Shown here: positions 10,343 through 21,316 of the stretch, piece after piece
Numbering within the stretch: the first letter of the stretch is position 1
Layout of the letters: each line of letters opens with the position of its first letter
Assembly: GCA_033398695.1 (NCBI GenBank)
Contig: CM065801.1
Location: 51,594,358 to 51,658,357 of the forward strand
Reading direction: 5' to 3'
From: Orobanche coerulescens
Lineage: Eukaryota; Streptophyta; Magnoliopsida; Lamiales; Orobanchaceae
DNA: 64,000 bases
Made by a program: the position numbers and the translations under genes
Notes under the pieces: model-generated
Seen by the model: the letters and a program-made list of their open reading frames with translations, nothing else
Database searches by the model: none
Told to the model about the DNA's origin: nothing

Positions 10343-12450
10343 TAGGCGACAATGTGATATTTTGTGTTTTGATTATGAATTCGTGATGGTTTGACTTGGT
10401 TGGTTCACCGTGTTTATTCGAGGTTGTGTTGAACCGTTGAGTTCGATTGGTTAGTTTTGTCGGTTGTTGATTGTTATCGGATATGTGTTATTTGATTTCT
10501 TCGATAGGTTGAGATTATTGATCGGTGATTATAACCGGATATTGCGGTCGTGTTCGAGTATGTCCATTGTATTGCTTTTGATCGGGACTGAGGAGCTCGT
10601 AGACAAAGGCAATGTGTTCGGCAGCAGCTTCGTGGTATCGGTATCGAGGCAAGTTATTACTTGCTCAGTTATAATATTTAATGAATGGTTTCAGTTTCAT
10701 TTCGTTTATAATGCATATAGCGATGATTATTATTGTGAACTCTGGGTATTCGGATCGCATATCGTTCTTTCGATTCTGGGAGGTAAATCATAATGTATAT
10801 GCTTTATCTGAGTTATTGGTATGTTCGAGTATCGAGGTTACATTATGGTAAAGACGAGGATATGAGTATCTATAGCTCATTGTACGTTTGGATCGCCGAG
10901 CATTGAGGATAATCGTTGGTGATGATTGGACATCGAGGTTGCTCCCGAAGGACTCGGGGCAAGTATTCCATATTTTTTATGGTTTAATGTTATTTATTTT
11001 GGTCTCGTACATTTTCTTTCATGTTGTTGAACATGAAGTCGTCCTAGTAAATTGTCATGTTGTCGTGCATGTTATGTTGTTCATGTTGATGAACGTGTTG
11101 ATTTGCATATGTGTATGCATATTGTGTTGTTTATGTTGTGTAAATAATCCGATGGGATTATGAGGATCTATCTTTGCGCTGGATCGAATGTCCATCATGC
11201 GTTGGTTCGAAGGGATCATCATGAGGATCTATCTTTGGCGCTGGATCGTTGGACAGGTTTTCCACCATGCGTTGGTTCGACGGGATCATCATGGGGATCT
11301 ATGCTGAGGGCGCTGGGTCGTTGGATTACCAGTATTGTGTTGATGGAATCTTGTGAATTCGCATCAATGATTTTATCATGTGCTATTGTTCATATGTGTA
11401 TTGTTGGTTATCCACCTTATGCTGATCTGATAGGATCAACAAAGGGATCTATGCTGAGGGCGCTGGATCGTCGGATTTCCATTGAGTATACATAATTGTT
11501 ATTGTTGTGATCATATTGACGTGGTCATATGAGTATGCATTTGTAGGTCTTGTGTTAGGACCGTGTCCGTATTGCATTGTTCTGATCTCGGATTAGACTG
11601 ATATGATTGTCGTGGCACTTCATATCTTGAGGTATGTTCCGTATTTCCTTTGGTATTTGTTTTTTATGGACAATCGGTTATCGTTTTGGGATTTGATGAT
11701 GTTATTCGATGGATCGTATTGGTCAGAAATAGTATATTTCCGTATCGTGAGTTGGTGATGATAGTTTGAGAATCTGGAGTATTGTTTGAGGTGCAATACA
11801 GATATTATGTTCAAGTTTATTTGTTAAGCGAGTACAGGACGTGAAATGTGATAATGGTTATTCTGATGAGAATTACTTGAGTAAGCAAAGTTATGGCGGT
11901 AAGATCACATTGGTCGTACTCTTGTTTTGTATTCTCATTGGTATGTAATTATTGATGTGATGTGACGGTTATCATTCTTGGATATTATGGCTGACCCCGT
12001 CATGGGATTTCTTTTTAGGTTCTTGGAGTATCGAGCTTGTAGCGGTCGTGAAGAGATGAGCTTCCCGGAGGATACTGGCTAGGACGTGTTTTGTGCTTTG
12101 AGTTTCTTGATTGGTTCTTGTATTCCGCTACTAGAGTATCTTTATGGTTGGTCTTTTTCCGCTGCGTGAGTATTTTGCAGTGCTCTTTCGGTATCTGGTC
12201 ACTGAGATTACTTTGGAAATCGTTTTCTAAACTTTTGTGTGTCGGCTGTTTGGCCTTGCGATTTCAAATGAGTTTTTACGACGGTTTTTGATAAATGGAT
12301 TTTATAAGTCTTTGTGCAGTTTTAAAGATAGTACCGTCGTTGGCCTCTTGGGCATTTGTAAATGTTTTGTGAAAATTATTTTAGCCTTGTGGGTTCCATC
12401 TCGGGGCCCACGGCGCTGTAATATTTCCGGTTAAATCTGGGGGTGTTACA

Positions 12451-12455
12451 CCTGG
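12451..12455. repeat. element A target-site duplication, right copy
   Basis: CCTGG, identical to 2416-2420. Confidence 0.9.
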
Positions 12456-13347
12456 TAGTGCCGGGACTTTGGGTTGGGTCGAGCAGCCTCCACCAGTTAT
12501 CGGTCAGCTAGAGGTGGGGTCCACCTTTCGTTCCAAGACAGAGTTGAGGATAACTGTAGGAATGTATCATTTGGAAAACATGCTACAGTGTATCACTGAT
12601 CGTTTTGCCGATAAACGTATAGTGTTTGTCTGTAAGAGTGGGCGAAAAGATTGTTAATTTAGGTTGTGTGCTATTGAGGGTGCAACTATTTGGAGAATTA
12701 CTAAGTTGACATTGGAGCACAGCTATCACCCTGATTTGAACCGTGCTGCCGCACGATCGGTTACTTCTGAGGTTGCCGCCCATTATTTTGCTAAAATATT
12801 AACCGGTGAGGGGGTCACTTTGAGGCCAAATGAGATGATTGCAGAGATGTGTAGGGAGTACGGCATTGACATGCTATACAGTTTTGCTCTCCGGACGAGG
12901 AATATAGCGATAGAGAATACATATGGCGGCTTTAATGAGTCGTATCAGAGGCTCCCATCTTATCTGTATTTGTTAAAATAGCGTAATCCAAGGACAATTT
13001 ATGATTTGCAGATGACTCGTGAGGGAGTGTTTTGCCACATGTTCGTTGCACTCGGACAGAGTATTAGGGCATTTGATACGTGCCTTCGACCGGTGATTAT
13101 AGTTGATGGGACCCACCTGAAGGGAAAGAATAAAGGAACTCTATTTGCGGTCGTCACATTTGACGGGAACGAGCAAGTATTTCCTCTTGAAGTTGGTCTC
13201 GGTCCGATAGAGAACGATGAGTCATGGACTTATTTTCTGTATAACCTGCGCAGATGCTACAATCCGATGGAAGATTTACTGATTGTGAGTGACCAACATA
13301 AGAGCATTTTTACAGGCTATTCTTCACAGCTATTCTTACAGGCTTAA
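12456..13347 (+). pseudogene. MuDR-type transposase, 3' part with partial DDE domain
   Basis: The frame continues directly from 2420. It has the MULE pre-domain segment (GSTFRSKTEL, about 12513-12550), then a DDE-type catalytic region containing VDGTHLKGK (first Asp codon 13105-13107) and VSDQHKSI (second Asp codon 13291-13293). Two in-frame stops interrupt it, TAA at 12655-12657 and TAG at 12979-12981. The protein ends at about 13347 just after the second Asp. The third catalytic acid and the carboxy-terminal zinc finger usual in MULE transposases are missing, replaced by the tail of the opposite-strand DUF1985 gene. It is therefore inactive even without element A. The family call is strong; whether the 3' truncation came before or after the MULE's insertion is unknown. 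Confidence 0.8.
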
Positions 13348-14830
13348 TGAACTTAACGTCATATGGCGAGCCATTCTCAAAACTCAGGAAGTAGTACTCG
13401 GCCTCATCCTCCTCCAGATGCGGTAAAGAGGGAAGTACTCTGTGCTGCAAAATTAGTCATTAAAGCATACCATTAGAAGGGCAATCACATAACGTTGAAG
13501 AGATGAAGTCAGGAGAAAATACGTTTACAAATTTATGTACCTTATCGTCGAAGAAATGAGTGAAATCACAGAACATCTTCCTCGTAGTCCACATCAAACA
13601 CCGGGGTACTTGAACAGATTTATCTCGAATACCACACAATGCTCCCAATGAAGGAATCATCTCATACGACCATATCTGTAAAGCCCAAACAGGACCATAG
13701 AAGTGATAGTCCTTGTGCTCTTGTCCCTCCTTCGTGGCAACATTGCCTATGTAGTAAGATAAAACCCTAAAGGCATAAGAACCCTAAGGAAACATATCCC
13801 ACTGCTCGAAATCCTCAACTAATGCCCATTCCCATGTCTCGACCATCATGTCGTCACGGCATAGGATAATGTAGTAGTATATAAGTAAATTGGCAACCTT
13901 CACATAATCTCTTATGTCTTTACCAAAATCTCGAGCATTGAACCTCTTCCGCAGAACACTAACCTTAATATTTTTGCCATGGAGTATTCTGTGGAAAATA
14001 CCGTCAGACCAAAGGAGATGGTCGTCCTGTGGATGGAAGGTAGAGTTTCCAAAATGCAGTCCAGTGATCATGGCAAAATCACGGGCCGTAAAACGAATGG
14101 TCCTCCCGCAAACCTGGAGCCACAACTCATCTGGGGGGATTTGATCACCCTCCAATTGACGGGCAATCAAGTGATGTAGGGCAGTATTTGAATTCCCATT
14201 TCTTCTAACTTTAATGAAGCAACCCAGGACCCCCTCGGTCAAGCTCTCGATAGCTCGATCAACAACTGCAGAATTGCGGCCCATACTTCTTAGTGTCTCA
14301 ATAATCTCTTTAAATACTGCCTCCCGTATGTAAAGATTCACTTGACGTGTAACAAAGCGCAATGTAGGTCTCTTCCATACGCAACCAGTCTACAATATAG
14401 ACATACAACTCATAAGAATATGATAGAATGTTTAAGAGAACGAAAAAAAAATTCTGCCTTGCACACGATGGCAGGCACACGATCGATGCCCGTCGTGTGA
14501 AGACCATCATGTGCCACACGACGGCTCACACGACGGGCGTCGATCGTGTGCAGGGCAGGAGCCTTTGATCCTCTAGCATACGACGGCACACACGATCGAC
14601 GACCGTCGTGTGTAAACCATTGTGCCCACGAAAGACCATCGTGTACACGATGGTGTCATCTTCTTCAGCGCCATCGTGGGACGATGAACAACCGTCGTGG
14701 CACGATCGTGTGTGAATGAAAATACACTAACCGGCGGCTCATTGACGAATTCCTCTTCAGATGGAGTGTCACTAGCGTGTGAGGAACTTCTGGCATCTTC
14801 AGATTCTCTATGGTAGTCGGAGTTCGACAT
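13310..14830 (-). pseudogene. DUF1985-domain (Ulp1-associated) gene carried by the MULE, broken
   Basis: A three-exon model fits: exon 1 14830-14732 (33 codons, Ser/Glu-rich start), intron 14731-14390, exon 2 14389-13541 (283 codons), intron 13540-13445, exon 3 13444-13310. All introns are GT...AG and phase 0. Exon 2 contains a DUF1985-like region: a DELWLQVCGRTIRF segment, then FAMITGLHFG, then a GPVWALQIWSYEMIPSLGAL segment. One in-frame TAG (13786-13784) sits where the family usually has a Trp (the YPWG-type motif), so TGG to TAG is likely. DUF1985 occurs upstream of Ulp1-like SUMO-protease domains in KI-MULE genes; no protease catalytic His-Asp-Cys region is present here. The 3' end overlaps the transposase tail on the other strand. 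Exon limits are inferred, not observed from RNA. Confidence 0.7.
14457..14712 (-). repeat. MULE right array of CACGATCGTG-type palindromes
   Basis: Repeated and decayed units such as CACACGATCGA, CGTCGATCGTGTG and ACGACGGTCGTCG. In the gene model above it lies in the first intron of the DUF1985 gene. It mirrors the left array at 1515-1740, in both cases close to a gene start and a few hundred bases from an element end. Confidence 0.7.
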
Positions 14831-15044
14831 TTTCTGGCCGGCGAAAGGGTTTCACGACGGGAGAGTTTTTTTGCAGAGAGATACGGAGAGTTTTTTTGCA
14901 GAGGAAAATATTGAGTTGTGGGACCATTTAGATTATTGTTGTTTGCTTTTAATAATTTTCTATTTTTTATTATTGTTTGCTTTTAATAATCTTCTATTTT
15001 TTTATGTTTTTTTATCTTTTAGTGGTAGACTTTAAGGGTAATAA
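14831..15044. other. MULE right subterminal region
   Basis: Presumed 5' leader/promoter side of the DUF1985 gene. It has two short direct duplications, one around GTTTTTTTGCAGAG (14866-14900) and one around GTTTGCTTTTAATAAT (14938-15003). No other gene seen. Confidence 0.5.
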
Positions 15045-15143
15045 ACTCTTTTAACATATTTTGGTATCAAAAACATATAGTTTTATGAATGGGGATATAT
15101 AACTTATTACTTTTATGATTTGGTACTAAAAAAGAGAGATCCC
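15045..15143 (-). repeat. MULE right terminal inverted repeat
   Basis: Reverse complement begins GGGATCTCTC and matches 1082-1180, including ATCCCCATTCATAAAACTAT. It is followed by the TTATGTTAA duplication. Confidence 0.8.
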
Positions 15144-15152
15144 TTATGTTAA
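15144..15152. repeat. MULE target-site duplication, right copy
   Basis: TTATGTTAA, identical to 1073-1081. Confidence 0.85.
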
Positions 15153-15522
15153 TAACACCATTGATGATAATAGTAACAATAACAATTGTAATAATAACTA
15201 TAGTATATAAAAAATCTAAGTAGTTGATATATTTAACTTAATACAATAATTGTAAATATCATTAACTTATATGTAAGGACCCGAACCGAGCTATATTATT
15301 TTAAAATATTTTATGGACTATGAATTAATTAAATTCATGATCTAAATAAATTATTAAATATTATCTTGTGTGAAGTGTAAAAATATTCACCTATATTTAT
15401 GTGAAGAGTTAAAATCTTCATTTATTGTTCATCTTTTTGTGGAGGGTTAAAAATCTTCATATTTTACTAATGGAGGAATAATCTCCCCATTTATGATACC
15501 ATGAAAGTTTATCGAGTAATGG
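15153..15522. other. AT-rich DNA right of the MULE
   Basis: AT-rich, no gene. TGTAAGGACCCGAACC at about 15272 resembles an LTR start, but no partner end was found. Confidence 0.5.

Positions 15523-15567
<45 letters not shown>
15523..15567. repeat. (TA)n(TG)n microsatellite
   Basis: About 20 bases of TA followed by about 25 bases of TG, directly before a foldback repeat. Confidence 0.9.
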
Positions 15568-15582
15568 TTAAGATCAAATTAT

Positions 15583-15802
15583 AATGGTTCGTATTCTACG
15601 AATTGCGAATAACATGAGTTTTGTACTAATTATGCATGAAGGTATGCTTGTTACGCATAAAATGCATTTTTCGATGTATGAATATGCATAAATCCAATTT
15701 ATGCATAAACAAAACTTTGCCCATTATTTTATGCATAAACAAGCATACCTTCATGCATAATTACTACAAAACTCATGTTATTCGCAATTCATAAGAACCA
15801 TT
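15583..15802. repeat. foldback (hairpin) repeat, MITE-like
   Basis: Begins AATGGTTC and ends GAACCATT. Arms of about 70 bp, sharing GAATTGCGAATAACATGAG and ATGCATGAAGGTATGCTTG, are inverted around a spacer rich in ATGCATAAA. No coding capacity. A diverged relative follows at 15940. The class is unassigned. Confidence 0.65.
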
Positions 15803-15909
15803 CTCACAAGAACCCACTCCTATTCGCAATGGTTTGTAGGTATCTAATAATCTTGATATACATCTTATGGATGTTGTTACAGCATATTTATACGGATAAC
15901 TTGATAGTG

Positions 15910-16192
15910 ATATATATATATATATATGATTAAATGATAATGGTTCTTCTCCTGCGAATTGCGAATATGCATGAATTTTGTACTAATTATGCCTGAAATA
16001 TATGCATTTCGTGCATCAACATTGCAATGCATTAAAATATGCATTATATGCATCAAAATATCGATGCATTAAAATATTGCATTATATGCATCAAACTTTT
16101 GTGAGAATCTAGGCCATCCATTTATCAAGATCTATGGATAAAATTCATTGTTATTTCTTAACTTAAATTGCATTCTCACTTGAACCCACACA

Positions 16193-16262
<70 letters not shown>
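15910..16262. repeat. second microsatellite-bounded repeat related to the foldback
   Basis: A TA run (15910-15927) leads into AATGGTTCTTCTCCTGCGAAT, an imperfect copy of the foldback start. ATGCAT-rich sequence follows, ending in a CA run then a TA run (about 16187-16262). The element is thus bounded by mirror-type microsatellites: TA at the left, CA then TA at the right. Confidence 0.55.
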
Positions 16263-16263
<1 letters not shown>

Positions 16264-17480
16264 GAAAATCCATGAAGGATTTAAGATGCCTGAAGCATCT
16301 AAACCCAGAGAAATGTATGCAGTTAAATTGCAAAGATCTTGATATGGACTGAGACAATATGGAAGCATGTGGTATAATAGGTTAAGTGAATATTTGCTTA
16401 AAGAAGGCTATGTGAATAATCTTATTTGCCCTTGTTTCTATATAAGGAAAGCAACATCCGTATTTATAATCATTGTTGTCTATGCTGATCATTTGAATAT
16501 CATTGGAACTAATAAAAAAATTCTAGAAGCAATATATTACTTAAAGAAAGAACTTGTAATGAAAGATTTGGGAAAAAAACAAAATTGTGCCTTGGTTTAC
16601 AAATAGAACATATTAAAAATGGAATATTGGTACACCAATCAAATTATATAGAAATGGTATTGAAAAGATTTAACATGGACAAAGCACCCCCCTTGAGTAC
16701 CCCAATGATTGGTAGAACACTTAATATTGAAAATGATCCACTTAGACCAAAAGAAGAAAATGAAGAGCAACGTGGTTCTGAAACACCATACCTCAGTGCA
16801 ATTGGAGCTCTCATGTATCTTGCTAATTGTACAAGGCCGGATATAGCATTCTCAGTAATTTTACTAGCGAGATTTAGTTTGTGTCTTATAAAGAGACGTT
16901 GGGACGGGACAAAACATATATTTAGATACCTACGAGGTACACCTGATCTTGGTTTGTTTTATTCTAACAATGGAAATCCAGTTTTGCTTGGCTATGCAGA
17001 TGCATGTTATCTATCTGATCCACATAATTCTAAAGCACAAACTGGATATGTATTCACATATAGCGGCACTGGAATACCCTGAAGATCTCAAAAGCAGACA
17101 CTCGTAACTACTTCCTCAAACCATGCTGAGATAATAGCTCTACATAAAGCAAGTAAAGAATGCAAATGGTTAAGATCAATAACACAACATATCCAAAGAA
17201 CACCAGGCTTACCAGTCAGTAAGGATATAGCAATATTACACAAAGATAATTCTGCATGTGTTACTCAAATGAAGAAGGTTACATCAAAAGTGATATGACC
17301 AAACATATCCCCCCAAAGTTATTCTCATTCACTCATGGGCTTGAAAGGAACAAAGAGATCAACATCCGGCATATTCGATCATGTGAAAATGTGGCAGGTC
17401 TCTTCACAAAGTCTTTCCCAACAACAATTTTCAAGAAGCATATACAAAATATTGGGATGTGTCATCTCCGAGATCTTTAA
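16262..17480 (+). pseudogene. Ty1/copia pol, 3' end (reverse transcriptase and RNase H)
   Basis: Translation shows the plant copia reverse transcriptase region: a PEGF-like start (EGFKMPEA), YGLRQYGSMWY, and the catalytic box decayed from YVDD to YADH (about 16481-16492). The conserved MKDLGK, then YLSAIGALMYLANCTRPDIAF and a YLRGTPDLGLFY motif lead into RNase H (YADACYLSD; TSSNHAEIIAL). The end resembles the usual copia tail (LFTKSFPT, then GMCHLRDL). An in-frame TGA follows KLQRS, a frameshift lies near 16580, a TGA is at the GIP/RSQ junction (about 17080) and another shift is near 17260-17380. Gag, integrase and the front of the reverse transcriptase are missing; homology starts directly at the microsatellite. 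Inactive fragment. Confidence 0.85.
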
Positions 17481-17631
17481 ACAAGAACTACCTATGCTAG
17501 ATTGAGGGGAAGCACACAACTGTACTCTTTTTCCCTTATTAGGTTTTTGTCCCACTGAGTTTTTCTTAATAAGGTTTTTAACGAGGAAGCTTGTGATGTT
17601 CCCGAACAAGACACTATGATATGAGATACTT

Positions 17632-17750
17632 CAAAGGGGAAGTGTTATGATCCATGTGAATCAAATAGTAAATCATGTGAATCAATAGTAGCATTATTCG
17701 ATTGAAATATCTAATATGATGACAAAGTTTATTTGTATTATAAATAATAG
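17632..17750 (+). repeat. copia polypurine tract and partial 3' LTR
   Basis: AAAGGGGAAG directly precedes TGTTATGATCC (LTR start 17643). The LTR can be followed about 100 bp before sequence resembling a different dispersed repeat begins. Its end is not seen. Confidence 0.6.
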
Positions 17751-17789
17751 GCTAAATAGCCATTTTGGTCCTTTACCATTGGACAAAGT
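17750..17789. repeat. left part of dispersed repeat split by element B
   Basis: TAGCCATTTTGGTCCTTTA and following bases; the text continues naturally at 59014. The last five bases AAAGT correspond to AAAGG at 59014-59018, an imperfect 5-bp duplication for element B. Confidence 0.55.
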
Positions 17790-18834
17790 TGTAACGCCCC
17801 CAAAACCATACGAGATATTATAGCGTCGTGGGCCCCGTGCCGGAACCCACCAGGCTAAAAACTATTTCAAAAACTTTTAAAAACGCCAAAAGGCCGATGA
17901 CGGTAATATTTTGCAAATACTCAAATGTTTTCAAAAACATAGTTCTCAAATACCGTCACAAAATACCAATTGAAAATACAAGGCAAAAAAGACAAATCTC
18001 GACAGTTTCAAAATGCACGTTAAGCCACCACTTATACGTACCGATAAAATAGTTTACGAAAATCAGTTTAACGAAATAACACAAGATCGCAAAATACCAA
18101 GATGCCATTTTAAAGTTAAACATGAATTGGTAAAAATACCAGAAAGCCATTTTGAAAATACACATGAGTTGGTAAAAATGCCGAAAAGCCATTTTGAAAT
18201 ACACACGAAGTGGATATAAACACAGTTCAAAAATACACAATTACAGCGGAAATAAAACAACCAAAAAGAATAGTCAATTCTCCGAAAACATGCCACAACC
18301 AGTATCATCCGGAAAACTCATCTCTTCACAACTGCTACTAGCTAGATCTCCGAGTAACTAAAAATAAAGCCCACGACGGGGTCAGCCACAATACTCAATA
18401 ATGATATCGATCACATCATCATAAATAATTACATACCAATGTAATAATACTGTAAGAATACTACAACGTAATCTTACCGTCATAACCTTACTAATCCATA
18501 GTAATCCTTACCATAATCCACGTCGCATTCTCAAATGACGAAATGAACTCAACAACAAACCTCTGTACTGTAATCAAACAATACCAAGAATTCTCAAAAC
18601 ATCATCATAACTCATAAGCGTGAACTGATCTATCCGTGCCAAATCCTATCCGTCGGATTTGCACTGTCAAATCTCAATCTGGATAAAAAAACCAATATAA
18701 CACAATATATCTGTAGATCAACTACCACAAGACAAATATAACAAGTCCTGAAACATCGACGTACAGTCCGAATGCTTATACGATCAATAACAATGATCAA
18801 CCAATAAATCAATCAAGAATATCATTGATATGAT

Positions 18835-19080
18835 GAACTCTAATACGACCAACCCAAGGTCAAAGTACAACCGAAAATATCATCAACATGATAAATTCCA
18901 ATACGATTGACAAAGGATCAACAATAACCAAGAATACCCTCAACATGGTAAACTCCAAACACGATCAACATAGGATCAACAATAACCGAGAATACCCTCA
19001 ACAAGGTAAACTCCAAACACGATCAAAAAAGGATCAACAATAACCGAGAATACCCTTAACAAGGTAAACTCCAATGGATC
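18835..19080 (-). repeat. 58-bp tandem repeats in B LTR (3' copy)
   Basis: Units containing GGATCAACAATAACC start at 18915, 18973 and 19031. The 5' LTR copy has the same set at about 29040-29230. Confidence 0.75.
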
Positions 19081-20318
19081 TCAAAGAAATAACTCCGACT
19101 GTCGAACATACCCCTCGGGCGTATGAACAACCAGTCGCAAACTGCCGAACATATCCAATCATACATGGACTATGAACGACCAAATAATATGGCTCAAAGA
19201 TGGACATCACAGTACCCCCGATCCGGAAATGTGTCAGTGCACATGTCCACTCCATATACGGAATCCAGGATATACGTGGGACAATGTACCTAATTAGCCT
19301 CACGAACTACGTCTCGTGTGCACGGTTCAATGTGGAAATATCAACACATAACCATAGTGTGCCCAGCTAAAAATCCTACACAATAACCAATCGGAACGCA
19401 TATATGATTCCAGATATGTCACGATGCAACATGACAACGAAACTCAAAGAATCACATATCCAATAAGGATCAAAAGACTCACCGAAGTGAACAATGACAA
19501 ACTGACAATGAAAAGTCGACACGACTAGTCAATATCCAAACAACAATCCTGGAATCATCATCCCCGAATGAATGATCAACACGATCAACGATATCAAAAC
19601 AACAGTCCTGGGATCAACATCCCTCAACGAACAGCCAATACGAATCTCATTATACGAAACCTCGACATACAACATGTACCATAATTCAACATAGTAATTA
19701 TCCTCATGACTGAACAATACTTAAATTACCTCAAGCCAACGATAATATCCATTCCACGAACAAATCATCATCCCGACAATTTAGACTTATAATATCATTG
19801 CTATATGAATTATAAATGAAATGAAAGCGAAACCATTCATTAAATATTATAAACTGAAAAAGTATAAACTTGCCTCGATACCGATACCACGAAGCCGTTA
19901 CCAAAATCCATTGCCTTCGTCTACGAGCTCCTCAGCCCCGACCAAAAGCAATGTACGAACTCTTCAACCTCAACCGCAACACAAAGGTCGTAATCAACGA
20001 TCAATTATCACAACTTATTGCAATAATCGATTAACAACAAGTTTGATAACAATCAATAACCGACCTAGTCAACTAATCAAACTCAACGTCTCAACAATAC
20101 CTCGATCACATACAAAACCGAACAATACAACTCAAACAATTATGAACTCATCTCAACAATACAAGCCGAAATCCGATAAATCATAATTATCAATCAATAA
20201 CCGATCAACAAACCCAACGGTTCCACAATAACTCGATTAAACACAGTCTTGAACAATCCAATCCAAACCATCACGAATTCATAATGACAACATGAAAAAT
20301 ACTGCACTGTCTGCCTAC

Positions 20319-20402
20319 TTAGCGCATGTTAAACACATAACGTAGCGTGCGCTAAGTCACTCCCGTTAGCGTGCGCTAGCCAGTAAGCTTAGCGTGCACT
20401 AA
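20319..20402 (-). repeat. second palindrome cluster (B, 3' LTR)
   Basis: Five units of TAGCGTGCGCTA type on the plus strand, in the same relative place as 4039-4121 in element A. Confidence 0.65.
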
Positions 20403-20909
20403 TGCTATACAATGGAAATGCATTCCAAGCATCGACTAACATCTTGCGACTACGAATATGAATGTAACGAAAACCATACTCCAAGATCAAACATAACCTT
20501 TTCAAATCCAATCTCATCATCGTACTCGCAATCATATCCGTATTCTTATACGAATTTTATACCAAAACACATAACTTAGTTTTAGATATGAATATTCCAT
20601 CTTCATATCCAAAACACCATCACCTCCTATACGTAATCATCATATCATATAATTCAAGAGTTCTTCAAGAACATGAAATATCCGAAGTCATGTTCAAAAC
20701 GACATAATTCGATGTATATATATCATCATGTTATCACTTTCTTCATCATGCAATTTATATAACCTCAAGAATCGCATCAAAACCATCATAATTATAATCA
20801 TATGAAAAAGATATCAATAACAACATCAACATCCGACAATGAGGAGAAGGATTAACCAACTTATCTCAAGAAGACGAACAACACAATTCAAACCACAAGA
20901 ATCATGATT

Positions 20910-20927
20910 AACATCCGAATTCTCTTA
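20910..20927. repeat. LINE target-site duplication, left copy
   Basis: AACATCCGAATTCTCTTA, repeated with one difference at 26291-26308. The uninterrupted site is seen in the other B LTR at about 57692-57709. Confidence 0.85.
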
Positions 20928-21316
20928 GAAAGAGCTCTCAGTCAGGTTAGGAGAAAGTTTTCTCCCCTTGGGCGATTTTGCTTCCTTGGTGCCTGACCAT
21001 CGATCTTTCTTCATTTTCTTTGCAAATCTTTGAGTTTTTCTGTTAATCGCACACATAACCTCAATTCCGATCGATTGTTTTAATCATTTTCATCTTTTGA
21101 GGGACGATTTTGAGCATCTGCCACACCTTCCCGTGCGTTGACCGACTCCATTTCAGCAAGCTGGATGAAATCGAAGCTTCAACACTGTGAATCCAGAAAG
21201 CTTGCACTCGCGGTGCTGGGCGAACTGTCATGACAAGAAAGAAGAAACTGAAAGATGCGGCCGTAGCACACTGCAAGAGATGATCACGCACTACTTCAGA
21301 AAAAATATCAGGTAAT

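Larger units (their letters stand above)
2421..12450 (+). mobile_element. LTR retrotransposon A (Ty3/gypsy type, non-autonomous)
   Basis: A complete element with 3810-bp and 3814-bp LTRs, a 2406-bp interior, an iMet-type primer site, a polypurine-like tract and a 5-bp duplication. LTRs start TGTAATATCC and end GTGTTACA. The interior has no gag or pol, so A depends on proteins from elsewhere, as in large retrotransposon derivatives (LARDs). The LTRs are very similar to each other by eye, suggesting recent insertion. The LTR is related to those of B and F: similar start, hairpin, palindrome array and end. Confidence 0.9.
8637..12450 (+). repeat. element A 3' LTR
   Basis: Same layout as the 5' LTR: hairpin 8673-8729, palindrome array 8941-9575, TATA 9586-9593, second palindrome cluster 10259-10342, tandem repeats about 11160-11330. 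In the tandem repeats two units carry a short replacement that removes part of the GCTGAGGGCG core. The last bases GTGTTACA are followed by the CCTGG duplication. Confidence 0.9.
1082..15143. mobile_element. Mutator-like transposon (MULE) carrying transposase and DUF1985 genes, split by LTR element A
   Basis: The element is bounded by a 9-bp duplication and by inverted repeats of about 90-100 bp. Without element A (and one TSD copy) it is about 4.0 kb. It holds a MuDR-type transposase reading rightward from 1801 and a DUF1985-domain gene reading leftward from 14830; the two converge near 13310-13347. Both are broken. MULEs carrying DUF1985/Ulp1-like genes are known in plants (the Kaonashi or KI-MULE type), and this looks like a decayed member. 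Short CACGATCGTG-type palindromes occur near both ends. With a truncated transposase and internal stops it cannot be autonomous. Confidence 0.85.

Noticed and set aside
4242..11495. Paired short open frames in the two A LTRs (for example 4242-4568 and 10464-10793)
   Set aside because: They repeat because the LTRs repeat; one copy is frameshifted, and they show no domain or codon-like conservation.
13310..14830. Functional Ulp1 SUMO protease
   Set aside because: No catalytic protease region is visible; only the DUF1985-like part is present, with an in-frame stop.
15272..15290. TGTAAGGACCCGAACC as a possible LTR start
   Set aside because: No matching end, primer site or second copy in the window.
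16132..16368. Open frames across the CA/TA microsatellite
   Set aside because: They encode only alternating His-Ile or Cys-Val runs from the dinucleotide repeat.
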